A DNA stretch of 64,000 bases from NCBI GenBank assembly GCA_963709155.1, contig CAVPVD010000005.1, positions 434,001 to 498,000 of the forward strand, written 5' to 3'. Under the pieces are notes generated by a model. The model was not told where the DNA came from. It saw only the letters and a program-made list of their open reading frames with translations, and did not search any database. Positions 45,001-53,822 of this stretch are shown piece by piece; positions within the stretch are counted from its first letter, which is position 1; each line of letters opens with the position of its first letter. The position numbers and the translations under genes were made by a program. This stretch comes from Bog-159 sp963709155. GTDB lineage: Bacteria > Acidobacteriota > Terriglobia > Bryobacterales > Bryobacteraceae.

Positions 45001-46386
45001 ATGGCTGACGAAAGACAAATCGCAGACGAGTCGGGGTCGGCGCCGGTGATCGCTCCCGGCTACACCTTCGGCACGGTTACCGACCAGATCTCGTCCGTTG
45101 TGCTGACCCGCCGCACGCCGGTATTCTGGATCGCCTGTTTTGCGGGCGGCTTTTCTTTATTGCTGCTGTTCCTGTGGTCTCTGGTGCTGCTGCTGGCCAA
45201 GGGCGTCGGCATCTGGGGCATCAAGATCCCGGTGGGCTGGGGATTCGCCATTACGAATTTCGTGTGGTGGATCGGAATCGGCCACGCAGGCACGCTGATT
45301 TCCGCGATCTTGCTGCTGCTGAATCAAACCTGGCGCAACTCCATCAACCGGTTCGCCGAGGCCATGACGCTATTCGCCGTAGCCTGCGCCGGTATGTTCC
45401 CGTTGCTGCACATGGGCCGGCCGTGGCTTTTTTATTGGATGTTTCCGTATCCCAATTCCATGGGCGTACAGCCGCAATTCCGGAGCCCCCTGGTGTGGGA
45501 CGTTTTCGCCGTTTCCACGTACGCTACAGTGTCGCTGCTGTTCTGGTTCGTAGGCCTGCTGCCGGATCTGGCCACCTTACGCGACCGCACATCCAACCGC
45601 TTGGCGCGAGGCATATACGGCATCATGGCGATGGGCTGGCGCGGGTCGGCCAAGCACTGGCAAAACCATGAAATGGCTTCCCTGCTGCTTGCAGGATTGG
45701 CTACCCCGTTGGTGCTTTCGGTACACACCGTGGTCAGCTTCGACTTCACGATCGCTATCGTGCCCGGCTGGCATAGCACCTTCTTTCCTCCTTATTTCGT
45801 GGCTGGCGCGATCTATTCCGGATTCGCCATGGTGCTGGTGCTGGCTATCCCGCTCCGCCACGTCTACGGCCTCGAAGGTCTGATCACCGACAAGCACCTG
45901 GAAAATTCGGCCAAAGTGATGCTGGCGACCGGCTTGATAGTGGCCTACGCCTACATTCTCGAGACGTTCACGGCGTGGTATAGCGGCAATGTTTACGAGA
46001 GCGCGGCGATCTGGCATCGCATGACCGGACCGTACGCGTCGGTCTACTGGTGTCTGATCACCTGCAATATCGTGGCGCCGCAGATGCTCTGGTTCAAGAA
46101 GATGCGCACCACTCCGGTCTTGCTGTTTATCGCTTCCCTGATCGTGTTGGTGGGCATGTGGCTGGAGCGCTACGTCATTATCGTGTCGAGCCTGGCCCAG
46201 GATTTCCTGATATCGTCCTGGCGCGTCTTCCATCCCACCCGCTGGGATTGGGCCACTTATGTGGGCACCATCGGACTGTTCACGTTCCTCTTCTTCCTGT
46301 TTATCCGGTTGCTGCCGATGATCTCAATCTTTGAAGTGCGGACGCTGTTGCCGCAAGCCAAGGTCGAGGAGGAGACCCAAGGATGA
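45001..46386 (+). CDS. actC: Alternative complex III subunit ActC (NrfD/PsrC-like membrane protein)
   Basis: Polytopic membrane protein of 461 residues with about ten helices, such as 'FWIACFAGGFSLLLLFLWSL' and 'GTIGLFTFLFFLFIRLLPM'. NrfD-family motifs 'WIGIGHAGTLISAIL' and 'VSFDFTIAIVPGWHSTFFPP' are present. ActC and ActF are the quinol-binding, possibly ion-moving subunits of ACIII. Its stop overlaps the actD start by 4 bp. Confidence 0.95.
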   Translation: MADERQIADESGSAPVIAPGYTFGTVTDQISSVVLTRRTPVFWIACFAGGFSLLLLFLWSLVLLLAKGVGIWGIKIPVGWGFAITNFVWWIGIGHAGTLISAILLLLNQTWRNSINRFAEAMTLFAVACAGMFPLLHMGRPWLFYWMFPYPNSMGVQPQFRSPLVWDVFAVSTYATVSLLFWFVGLLPDLATLRDRTSNRLARGIYGIMAMGWRGSAKHWQNHEMASLLLAGLATPLVLSVHTVVSFDFTIAIVPGWHSTFFPPYFVAGAIYSGFAMVLVLAIPLRHVYGLEGLITDKHLENSAKVMLATGLIVAYAYILETFTAWYSGNVYESAAIWHRMTGPYASVYWCLITCNIVAPQMLWFKKMRTTPVLLFIASLIVLVGMWLERYVIIVSSLAQDFLISSWRVFHPTRWDWATYVGTIGLFTFLFFLFIRLLPMISIFEVRTLLPQAKVEEETQG

Positions 46387-46916
46387 AGCCTCCGATTTAC
46401 GGTGTGATGGCCGAGTTCGATAATCCGACATCCCTGGTCAATGCCGCCCGCGAGGCGCGCACCCGCGGTTACCGCAAACTGGACGCCTATTCGCCTTTCC
46501 CCATCGAAGCTTTGACCGAGGCGCTGCACTTGCCGAAGAGTAAGCTGCCATTGATTGTGTTGATCGGCGGAATTCTGGGCGGGCTGACCGGCTACCTGAT
46601 GCAGTATTACGTAACCGTGATCTACTTCCCCATCAACATCGGCGGACGTCCGCTGCATAGCTGGCCGATGTACATTGTGATCACTTTTGAATTAACGATA
46701 TTGTTCGCGGCGTTGTCGGCCGTCTTCGGTCTGCTGGCCTTGTGCGGGCTACCGATGCCGTACCATCCGACGTTCAACGTGCCGCGATTTGCGCTGGCTT
46801 CGCGTAACCGGTTTTTCTTGTGCATTGAAGCCCGGGATCCGTTATTCGACCGGAAGGCCACGGAGGACTTCCTGGAAAGCCTGGATGCGCGGGAGGTTTC
46901 CGAAGTTGCGCACTAG
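46383..46916 (+). CDS. actD: Alternative complex III subunit ActD (DUF3341)
   Basis: Membrane protein of 177 residues. The DUF3341 N-terminus 'YGVMAEFDNPTSLVNAAREA' and 'GYRKLDAYSPFPIEAL' is followed by two helices ('LPLIVLIGGILGGLTGYLMQ' and 'VITFELTILFAALSAVFGLL') and a short cytoplasmic tail. It is a structural subunit in ACIII. Its 3' end overlaps actE by 11 bp. Confidence 0.94.
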   Translation: MKPPIYGVMAEFDNPTSLVNAAREARTRGYRKLDAYSPFPIEALTEALHLPKSKLPLIVLIGGILGGLTGYLMQYYVTVIYFPINIGGRPLHSWPMYIVITFELTILFAALSAVFGLLALCGLPMPYHPTFNVPRFALASRNRFFLCIEARDPLFDRKATEDFLESLDAREVSEVAH

Positions 46917-47514
46917 ACGGTTTCACGGCCGATTTCCGGCACTGTGGTTGCCCCTCGTGCTTGCCAGCGCGTGGCTTACCGGCTGCCGCCAGGACATGCA
47001 GGATCAACCCAAGTTCATCCCGTTGCGCCCCAGTTCTTTCTTTGACGATGGCCGCTCCGAACGCCCCCTGGTGGAAGGCACCGTTGCGCGCGGGCACCTG
47101 GACGCCGATACCGCACTCTACACCGGAAAAGTGGACGGCAAACCGGTCGAAGCGTTTCCGTTCCCCGTCACGCGCGCGGTATTGGAACGCGGCCAGGAGC
47201 GTTACAACATTTACTGCTCACCCTGCCACGACCGATTGGGAAATGGCCACGGCATGATCGAGCAACGCGGCTTCAATCATCCCCCACCGCAGTCCTACCA
47301 CGTCGATCGCTTGCGGCAGGCTCCAGTCGGCTACTTTTTCGATGTAATCACGAATGGACTGGGCGCCATGCCGGACTACGCCGCGCAAATTGAGCCGCGC
47401 GACCGTTGGGCCATCGTGGCGTATGTCCGCGTTTTGCAGTTGAGCCAACATGCTTCGGTGGACGACGTGCCCGCCGCCGAGCGCGCCGCGCTGGCGAAGG
47501 GGGTGTTGAAGTAG
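46906..47514 (+). CDS. actE: Alternative complex III subunit ActE, lipoprotein monoheme cytochrome c
   Basis: Exported cytochrome of 202 residues. The hydrophobic signal ends in a lipobox ('ASAWLTGC'), so it is lipid-anchored as in characterised ACIII. One heme site 'CSPCH' lies near residue 104, with a distal Met expected in 'GLGAMPDYA'. A frame opens earlier at 46789, inside actD; the TTG at 46906 is preferred because GGAGG (46892-46896) lies 9 nt upstream and the lipoprotein signal then starts the protein. Confidence 0.92.
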   Translation: MRTRRFHGRFPALWLPLVLASAWLTGCRQDMQDQPKFIPLRPSSFFDDGRSERPLVEGTVARGHLDADTALYTGKVDGKPVEAFPFPVTRAVLERGQERYNIYCSPCHDRLGNGHGMIEQRGFNHPPPQSYHVDRLRQAPVGYFFDVITNGLGAMPDYAAQIEPRDRWAIVAYVRVLQLSQHASVDDVPAAERAALAKGVLK

Positions 47515-48717
47515 ATGCCTTCCGCAACCGGACAGCGTTCCTTCAACGTCTCGCCGGAGCTGCTCAGCGACATGCGCGGCTGGCGGACGCGCGGCCTGAT
47601 CGCCGGAGTGGTAGCCCTGCTCCTCTGCATCGTCGGCGGATTCTTCAATCCGGATCAGTTTTACCGGTCGTACATCTGGTGCTACATGTTTTTCATCGGC
47701 CTGCCGCTGGGAGCTACAGCCATGCTGATGCTGCAATATCTGACGGGCGGCGCGTGGGGCATGGTCATCCGGCGCCCGTGCGAAGCCGCATCCCGCACCC
47801 TGCCGCTGCTGCTGATTCTGTTCATTCCCATTATGATTGGCATGCCGCACCTGTATCAGTGGTCGCACGCGGATATAGTGGCGCACGACCCGGTGTTGCA
47901 ACATAAGCAGATCTATCTGAACGTGCCGTTTTTCCTGATCCGGGCGGGTCTGTATTTTGTGGGCTGGCTCCTGATCGCGCACCTGCTATACAAATGGTCC
48001 GGCGATCTGGACCGCGGCGATACCCGGGCGGCCGGACGCCTCTCGGCAATTAGCGGGCCGGGCCTGATTTTCTACGGATTCAGCGTGACTTTCATGGCCG
48101 TCGACTGGGTCCTCTCGATTAATCCGCACTGGTTTTCAACCATGTTCGGTCTTCTTTTCATCGCCGGAGAAGGCTTGGCGGCGCTGGCTTTCCTGATTTG
48201 TGTGCTGGTGCTGTTGAGTCACCGTTCGCCGATGTCGGAAGTGCTCACCCACCGGCATCTGCACGATGTAGGCAAGCTGTTGCTGGCATTCGTGATGGTG
48301 TGGGCTTATTTTTCCTTCTCGCAGTTGCTGGTGATCTGGTCGGGTAACCTGCCGGAAGAAATCCCCTGGTACCTAAACCGTTTCGCCGGCGGATGGCAAT
48401 ACATCGGAGTAGCTTTGGTGTTGCTTCACTTCGCGCTACCTTTTGCGCTGCTGCTCTCGCGCGACCTCAAACGCAATTTCCGTCTGTTGAGCTTCGTGGC
48501 GGTAGGAGTGCTGGTGATGCGATTTGTGGATCTGTACTGGATGGTGGCCCCGGATTTTCATAAGGGCCAGTTCTTTGTAAGCTGGATGGACTTCGTGATG
48601 CCCATCGGCTTGGGTGGAATCTGGCTGGCCACGTTCTTGTGGCAACTCGAATTGCGGCCCCTCATGCCGGTGGGCGATCCGCATCTGGAGGAGGCTCTGG
48701 AACATGGCAGGGAATAA
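47515..48717 (+). CDS. actF: Alternative complex III subunit ActF (NrfD-like membrane protein)
   Basis: Membrane protein of 400 residues with about ten helices, the second quinol-binding-type subunit of ACIII. 'YIWCYMFFIGLPLGATAMLM', 'MVIRRPCEAASRTLPLLLIL' and 'MAVDWVLSINPHWFSTMFGL' are family features. It starts directly after the actE stop. Fourteen bases at its end overlap the next small gene. Confidence 0.94.
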   Translation: MPSATGQRSFNVSPELLSDMRGWRTRGLIAGVVALLLCIVGGFFNPDQFYRSYIWCYMFFIGLPLGATAMLMLQYLTGGAWGMVIRRPCEAASRTLPLLLILFIPIMIGMPHLYQWSHADIVAHDPVLQHKQIYLNVPFFLIRAGLYFVGWLLIAHLLYKWSGDLDRGDTRAAGRLSAISGPGLIFYGFSVTFMAVDWVLSINPHWFSTMFGLLFIAGEGLAALAFLICVLVLLSHRSPMSEVLTHRHLHDVGKLLLAFVMVWAYFSFSQLLVIWSGNLPEEIPWYLNRFAGGWQYIGVALVLLHFALPFALLLSRDLKRNFRLLSFVAVGVLVMRFVDLYWMVAPDFHKGQFFVSWMDFVMPIGLGGIWLATFLWQLELRPLMPVGDPHLEEALEHGRE

Positions 48718-49129
48718 CGCGCACCCGGCAGACGATCCGCGCAATCCGCATGTGCATCACGAGCCCGGAGACGTGAATGCGATCGCGCTGACCAAATTTG
48801 GATTGTCGATGGCGGCTTTGATCGTCATTTTCATGTTTGGGCTTTGGGGCATGTTCAACTACCTGAAAAACCAGGTGGCCGAAATGGGGCGCCCGCTATC
48901 GGCATCGGCCATCGTGAATGCCCAAAAACAACCGCCCGAGCCCCGCTTGCAGCAGCATGCGGCCGCGGACATGCGGACGTGGCGCGCCGCCGAGGAGAGG
49001 GCCCTGCATCGGTATGGGTGGATCGATCCGGATAAAGGGATCGTGCAGATACCGGTAGACCGGGCCATGGATCTGATCGTGCAGCGGGGGCTCCCCGCAC
49101 CCGCACAGACCAGCGGAAAGACGAAATGA
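48704..49129 (+). CDS. Small single-helix membrane protein between actF and sco
   Basis: Protein of 141 residues, N-terminus His/Asp-rich ('HPADDPRNPHVHHEPGDVN'), then one membrane helix 'FGLSMAALIVIFMFGLWGMF' and an extracytoplasmic region ending 'YGWIDPDKGIVQIPVDRAMD' and a short tail. GGAGGAG precedes ATG 48704, which lies inside actF. Similar small proteins are found between act and SCO/cox genes, so it may be an accessory subunit or assembly factor of the ACIII-caa3 system. The function is not known. Confidence 0.85.
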   Translation: MAGNNAHPADDPRNPHVHHEPGDVNAIALTKFGLSMAALIVIFMFGLWGMFNYLKNQVAEMGRPLSASAIVNAQKQPPEPRLQQHAAADMRTWRAAEERALHRYGWIDPDKGIVQIPVDRAMDLIVQRGLPAPAQTSGKTK

Positions 49130-50013
49130 AAGTGAAGTTAAGCAGTTCTATTAGTTGTCTATGCAGCGGAATCCTGGCCGCCGGAGCCGCGTTCGCGCAA
49201 CCGGCCCAGCCCGCGCCGGCCCAGCCGTCGGAGATGCGCGACGCCAACTCCAAGCCCGCCCCCCTGCCGGCGGGACTGCAGGGCGTAACGATCGAACAAA
49301 ACCTCAATCACCAGGTGCCGCTGAATCTTGTCTTTCGCGACGAGTTTGGCCGGCCCATGCCCTTGTCAACCTATTTCAGCGGGCACAAACCCGTGCTGCT
49401 GGCGTTGGTTTACTACACCTGCCCCATGCTCTGTAACCTGGTCCTGAACGGCGTATCGACTGGGCTGCGCGCCATATCGTTGACTCCGGGGCGCGATTTC
49501 GAGGTGGTTGCCGTCAGTTTCGACCCGCACGACACGCCGGAGATCGCCGCTGCCAAGAAGGCCAGCTACCTCCAGCGATATCACCGTCCCGACACAGCCA
49601 ATGGCTGGCATTTCCTGACTGGAGACGAAGCGTCTATAAAAGCTTTGACCTCGGCCGTAGGCTTCCGTTATAAACTCGATCCGGCCACGGGGCAGTATGC
49701 CCACGCCAGCGCCATTATGATCCTGACGCCGGATGGCAAGCTATCCCGGTATTTTTATGGCGTGGAGTACGAGCCGCGCGACGTGCGCCTGGGATTGGTA
49801 GAGGCGTCCCAGGACAAGATCGGTTCGCCAGTGGACCAGATCCTGCTGTTCTGTTACCATTACGATCCGGCAACCGGCAAATACGGCGCCATCGCCATGA
49901 ACATGGTGCGCTTCGCCGGCGGCACTTTCGTTTTGATTTGCGGGACATTCCTGTTGTTCGCCTGGCGCAGCGACTGGCGTAAAGATCGCCGTTCTTTGAG
50001 GCAAGTTAGATAA
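49126..50013 (+). CDS. SCO1/SenC-family copper chaperone
   Basis: Exported thioredoxin-fold protein of 295 residues for maturing the CuA site of cytochrome oxidase. The signal ends near 'AGAAFAQ'. Copper ligands: 'YYTCPMLCNLVLNG' (CxxxC) and His in 'QYAHASAIMILTPDG'. A C-terminal helix 'FVLICGTFLLFAW' anchors it. It overlaps the preceding small gene by 4 bp and lies 4 bp before coxB, which fits its role. Confidence 0.93.
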   Translation: MKVKLSSSISCLCSGILAAGAAFAQPAQPAPAQPSEMRDANSKPAPLPAGLQGVTIEQNLNHQVPLNLVFRDEFGRPMPLSTYFSGHKPVLLALVYYTCPMLCNLVLNGVSTGLRAISLTPGRDFEVVAVSFDPHDTPEIAAAKKASYLQRYHRPDTANGWHFLTGDEASIKALTSAVGFRYKLDPATGQYAHASAIMILTPDGKLSRYFYGVEYEPRDVRLGLVEASQDKIGSPVDQILLFCYHYDPATGKYGAIAMNMVRFAGGTFVLICGTFLLFAWRSDWRKDRRSLRQVR

Positions 50014-50017
50014 CTTC

Positions 50018-51010
50018 ATGGGCTCCGAATTACCTCTATTTCCGGTGCAGGCGTCGAGCGTGGCTCCCAGCGTCGACCATCTGCTCTATTTCCTCCTCGC
50101 GGTCGCGGTCTTCTTCTCGGTGGGAATTTTCTTCACAATCTCCTACTTCGCGATTCGCTACCGGCGGCGCTCCGATTCGGAATTGCCCGTCCCCGCGCAC
50201 GGCGGCATGACCCTGGAGATTTTGTGGAGCGTGATTCCGTTTGGCCTCACCATGATTATGTTCACGTGGGGCGCCAGCGTATTCTTCGAGATCTCGCGCC
50301 CGCCGGACGACGCGCAACAGGTATACGTCATTGGCAAGCAGTGGATGTGGAAGCTGCAGCACATGGAGGGCCAACGCGAGATTAACGAACTGCACATCCC
50401 GGTGAACCAGGCCGTGAAGCTGACCATGACGTCGGAAGACGTGATCCACGATTTCTTTGTGCCCGCTTTTCGCACCAAGGCCGACGTGCTGCCTGGACGC
50501 TATACCACCATCTGGTTCAAGCCGACCAAGCCCGGCAAATATCACTTGTTCTGCTCGCAGTATTGCGGCACCAACCATTACGCCATGATCGGCTGGGTTT
50601 ACGTGATGGAGCCCCAGGACTATCAGGCATGGCTTAGCGGCGGCACGACGGGATCGCTGGCTTCCAGCGGCGAGAAACTGTTCCAGACCTTCGCCTGCGC
50701 CAACTGCCATCATCTAACCGGCCCGGCGGGCCGCGGCCCCGATTTGCGAAACCTCTATGGCAGCGACGTGGCACTGGCGGATGGCGCGCACGTTAAGTTC
50801 GATGAGGGATACATTCGAGAGTCCATATTGAATCCCTCGGCCAAGATTGTGAAGGGCTATCAACCTATCATGCCAACATTTCAGGGACTGGTGACCGAGG
50901 AAAATGTGCTGCAACTTATCGAATACATTAAATCTCTAACGCCGAAGGAGAACCGGCCGGCGACCGGTCCGGCGACCGGCGCGCCGCGCCCGAAGTCCAC
51001 CAAACAATAA
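50018..51010 (+). CDS. coxB: Cytochrome c oxidase subunit II with fused cytochrome c (caa3 type)
   Basis: Membrane subunit of 330 residues. Two N-terminal helices lead to a cupredoxin domain whose CuA ligands are in 'HDFFVPAFRTKADV' and 'HLFCSQYCGTNHYAMIGWV'. A cytochrome c domain follows with heme site 'CANCH' near residue 227 and Met in 'YQPIMPTFQGL'. The fusion defines a caa3 oxidase that can take electrons directly from ACIII. The C-terminus is Pro/Thr-rich. Confidence 0.95.
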   Translation: MGSELPLFPVQASSVAPSVDHLLYFLLAVAVFFSVGIFFTISYFAIRYRRRSDSELPVPAHGGMTLEILWSVIPFGLTMIMFTWGASVFFEISRPPDDAQQVYVIGKQWMWKLQHMEGQREINELHIPVNQAVKLTMTSEDVIHDFFVPAFRTKADVLPGRYTTIWFKPTKPGKYHLFCSQYCGTNHYAMIGWVYVMEPQDYQAWLSGGTTGSLASSGEKLFQTFACANCHHLTGPAGRGPDLRNLYGSDVALADGAHVKFDEGYIRESILNPSAKIVKGYQPIMPTFQGLVTEENVLQLIEYIKSLTPKENRPATGPATGAPRPKSTKQ

Positions 51011-51014
51011 GACT

Positions 51015-52635
51015 ATGATTACCGAAGCGGTACAAGAGCGCGAAACTTACCTGAACGCGAGTTACGGCATCAAGTCCTGGTTGCTCACCAAGGATCACAA
51101 GCGCATCGCTCTGTTATACCTGCATACCATCACGTTTTTCTTCTTTCTCGGCGGCATTTTCGCCACGCTGATCCGGCTTGAGCTGCTGACGCCCAAGGGC
51201 GGCCTCGTGTCGGCGGACACTTACAGCAAGCTGTTCACGCTGCACGGCGTCATCATGGTCTTTTTCTTCCTGATACCGTCGATCCCGGCGACGCTCGGAA
51301 ATTTCTTTTTGCCCATGATGATTGGCGCCAAGGATCTGGCATTTCCCCGAATCAACCTCTTGAGCTGGTATCTCCTGGTGATCGGCGGTTGTTTTGCCAT
51401 GTACGCCATGCTGGCAGGCGGCGTGGATACCGGTTGGACCTTCTACGTACCGTATAGCACCAATTACTCCAATACTTATGTGATCGCCACGGGGCTGGGC
51501 ATCTTCATCGCGGGATTTTCCTCGATCCTGACCGGCTTGAACTTTATCGTCACCGTGCATCGCATGCGGGCCCCCGGAATGACGTGGTTCCGCCTGCCGC
51601 TGTTTGTGTGGTCCAATTATGCGACGGCCCTGATCCAGGTGCTGGGCACTCCGGTGATCGCCATCACGCTGGTGCTGTTGATCTGCGAAAGAACGCTGCA
51701 CATCGGAATCTTCGATCCTGCGCGCGGCGGAGATCCGGTCCTTTTTCAACACCTGTTCTGGTTCTACTCCCACCCCGCCGTGTACATCATGGTGCTGCCC
51801 GCCCTTGGCGTCATCAGCGAACTCGTTTCCGTATTCTCCAGAAAGCCGGTATTCGGATACAAGGTAGTGGCGTTTTCAAGCGTGGCGATCGCGGTGCTCG
51901 GCTTTCTGGTCTGGGGCCATCACATGTTCGTCTCGGGCCAATCCGTTTACGCCGGCCTGGTGTTTTCCTTCCTCAGCTATTTTGTGGCCATCCCATCGGC
52001 GATCAAAGTCTTCAATTGGACCGCCACCCTGCATAAGGGATCCATCTCTTACGCCACCCCAATGCTGTACGCGTTCGGGTTTATCGGGCTGTTCACCGTG
52101 GGCGGGCTGACCGGACTTTTCGTGGCTTGCCTCGGCGTGGATGTACACGTTCACGATACTTACTTCGTGATTGCCCATTTCCACTACATCATGGTGGGCG
52201 GCACCATTATGGCCTATCTCGGCGGCCTGCACTATTGGTGGCCTAAGATGTCCGGCCGTATGTACCCGGAAGGTTGGGCGAAGCTGTCGGCCCTGATCAT
52301 CTATCTCGGTTTCAATCTGACATTCTTCCCGCAATTCATTCTGGGTTATCTGGGGATGCCGCGGCGCTACTGGAACTATCCGGACGAGTTCCAGGTATTG
52401 CATGTGATGTTCGACCGCGGGCGCATCCGTGCTGGCGGTCGGATATTTGCTACCGCTGATCTACTTCATGTGGTCGCTGCGGTATGGCCCCATCGCAGGC
52501 CCGAATCCTTGGGGCGCTACGGGCCTGGAATGGCAGACTTCTTCACCGCCGCCGGCTCACAATTTCGATGAAACCCCGATCGTAACGACGGAGGCTTACG
52601 ACTACGCCGCGCTGGAGGCGGCCAAAGTTGGATAG
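51015..52635 (+). CDS. coxA: Cytochrome c oxidase subunit I, frameshifted near the 3' end
   Basis: Catalytic heme-copper subunit. All metal ligands lie in the intact part: 'FTLHGVIMVFFFL', 'HPAVYIMVLPALGV', 'WGHHMFVSG' and 'VHDTYFVIAHFHYIMVGG'. At 52410-52411 an extra T shifts the frame after 'FQVLHVM', so the uninterrupted frame runs to 52571 with an unrelated tail (518 residues). Dropping one T restores 'STAGASVLAVGYLLPLIYF' (the final helix) and 'GATGLEWQTSSPPPAHNFDE', ending at 52635 (539 residues). Either a sequence error or a real mutation; both remain possible. Confidence 0.92.
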
Positions 52636-53287
52636 TCACGTGGAACTGCCCCAACTTCAGGAACAGTTCGAGACGCCCGCACAGCAGAAGGAAGTCTCCA
52701 CACTGGGAATGTGGATTTTTCTGGTGACCGAGGTAATGTTCTTCGGCGGACTCTTCCTGGCGTATGCCATCTACCGGAGGGAGTTCGCGGCCGTGTTCGG
52801 ATTGGCCAGCAACTCGATGGACGTGTGGATGGGCGCGGCCAACACCGCCGTCCTGATATGCAGCAGCTTCACGATGGTGCTCGCCGTACGTTCCGCGCAG
52901 ATAGGCAGCCGCAAAGCGCTGATCGTATTTCTCATTCTGACGATCCTTTTTGGCGGAGTTTTTCTGGGCATCAAGGGCATAGAGTGGCACGAGAAATTCG
53001 TCGAACATCACGTGCCTGGTCCTACGTTTCATTTGGAAGGCACCGAGCAACAAGGGCCGGCCCAACTGTTTTTCTCGCTGTACTTCACGATGACCGGGCT
53101 GCACGCCCTGCACATGATTGTGGGCGAGGGCTTGATGTTGTTTCTCCTGTGGCACGCGTACAAGGGCAAGTACACTCCGTCGTATTACACGCCGGTGGAT
53201 ATCGGGGGACTCTACTGGCACTTTGTCGATATCATCTGGATTTTCCTGTTTCCGCTGCTCTATCTGATCGCGCGGCACCAACACTAA
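52628..53287 (+). CDS. coxC: Cytochrome c oxidase subunit III
   Basis: Membrane protein of 219 residues with about five helices. 'TEVMFFGGLFLAYAIYRREF', 'FSLYFTMTGLHALHMIVGEG' and 'VDIGGLYWHFVDIIWIFLFP' are family hallmarks. The likely start is TTG 52628, with GGAGG 9 nt upstream; it overlaps the restored end of coxA by 8 bp, which itself supports the repaired reading frame of coxA. A GTG at 52640 is an alternative. Confidence 0.94.
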   Translation: MDSHVELPQLQEQFETPAQQKEVSTLGMWIFLVTEVMFFGGLFLAYAIYRREFAAVFGLASNSMDVWMGAANTAVLICSSFTMVLAVRSAQIGSRKALIVFLILTILFGGVFLGIKGIEWHEKFVEHHVPGPTFHLEGTEQQGPAQLFFSLYFTMTGLHALHMIVGEGLMLFLLWHAYKGKYTPSYYTPVDIGGLYWHFVDIIWIFLFPLLYLIARHQH

Positions 53288-53288
53288 T

Positions 53289-53588
53289 ATGGCCGAACAC
53301 GTCGCATCGCTAAAGAGTTATACGCTGGTTTTTCTGTCGCTGCTGGTTCTGACATTTGCCACCACACTGGTAGCCACGATCGACTTGGGACCGCTCAACG
53401 TGGTCGTGGCGCTGTTCATCGCGGTGGTGAAGATGATGTTGGTGGCGCTGTTTTTTATGCATCTGCGCAACAGCACGATCCTGATGAAGGTAGTGGTGGG
53501 CGGCGGGATGTTATGGCTGGCGATATTGCTGGTGTTGAGCTTCAGCGATTTCGCGACCCGCGGCTGGCTGCCGGTCCCGGGGAAGTAG
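53289..53588 (+). CDS. coxD: Cytochrome c oxidase subunit IV family protein
   Basis: Short membrane protein of 99 residues with three helices ('LVFLSLLVLTFATTLVATI', 'VVVALFIAVVKMMLVALFFM' and 'MLWLAILLVLSFSDF'), matching the prokaryotic subunit IV pattern with 'KMMLVALFFMHLR'. It starts 1 bp after the coxC stop and is the last gene of the operon; the tRNA-Arg gene begins 38 bp later. Confidence 0.9.
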   Translation: MAEHVASLKSYTLVFLSLLVLTFATTLVATIDLGPLNVVVALFIAVVKMMLVALFFMHLRNSTILMKVVVGGGMLWLAILLVLSFSDFATRGWLPVPGK

Positions 53589-53626
53589 CGGCCTCAATTT
53601 GCTAAAATCGGACTGAATCCCGGCAC

Positions 53627-53703
53627 GGGCGCGTAGCTCAGGCGGATAGAGCATCTGCCTTCTAAGCAGGGGGTCGCGGGTTCGAGTCCCGCCGCGCCTA
53701 CCA
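53627..53703 (+). tRNA. tRNA-Arg (anticodon UCU)
   Basis: A 77-nt cloverleaf with CCA encoded. The acceptor stem pairs GGGCGCG with CGCGCCT (first pair G-U), the D-arm includes TAGCTCAGGCGGATAGAGC minus flanks, the anticodon loop CTTCTAA has TCT at 53661-53663, and the T-arm has GCGGG/CCCGC around TTCGAGT. A 49-nt copy of its 3' part at 59743-59791 marks it as an integration target. Confidence 0.96.
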
Positions 53704-53750
53704 ATCTTTTCAATAAGATACGGGGATTCTTGGCCGGGGTCTGAAGTCCG

Positions 53751-53822
53751 CTGTAGATGATTTTGTAGCTGCTCAAAGCCTCCTAGTTCAACATCACTCA
53801 ACAAGCCTCAACACGCGGCCCG
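53751..53822 (+). repeat. Left copy of 72-bp direct repeat with phased TCAACA boxes
   Basis: It is 64/72 identical to 59615-59686, in the same orientation. It contains TCAACA at 53788, 53798 and 53808, spaced exactly 10 bp. Two inverted boxes TGTTGA follow at 53955 and 53965, also 10 bp apart. It starts 48 bp after the tRNA-Arg end. Phased short boxes beside a tRNA target look like arm-type recombinase sites; that role is inference. Confidence 0.8.

Noticed and set aside
53594..53804. Open frames with 'RTRDPLLRRQMLYP'-type sequence
   Set aside because: This is the well-known false translation of a tRNA gene read on the opposite strand.
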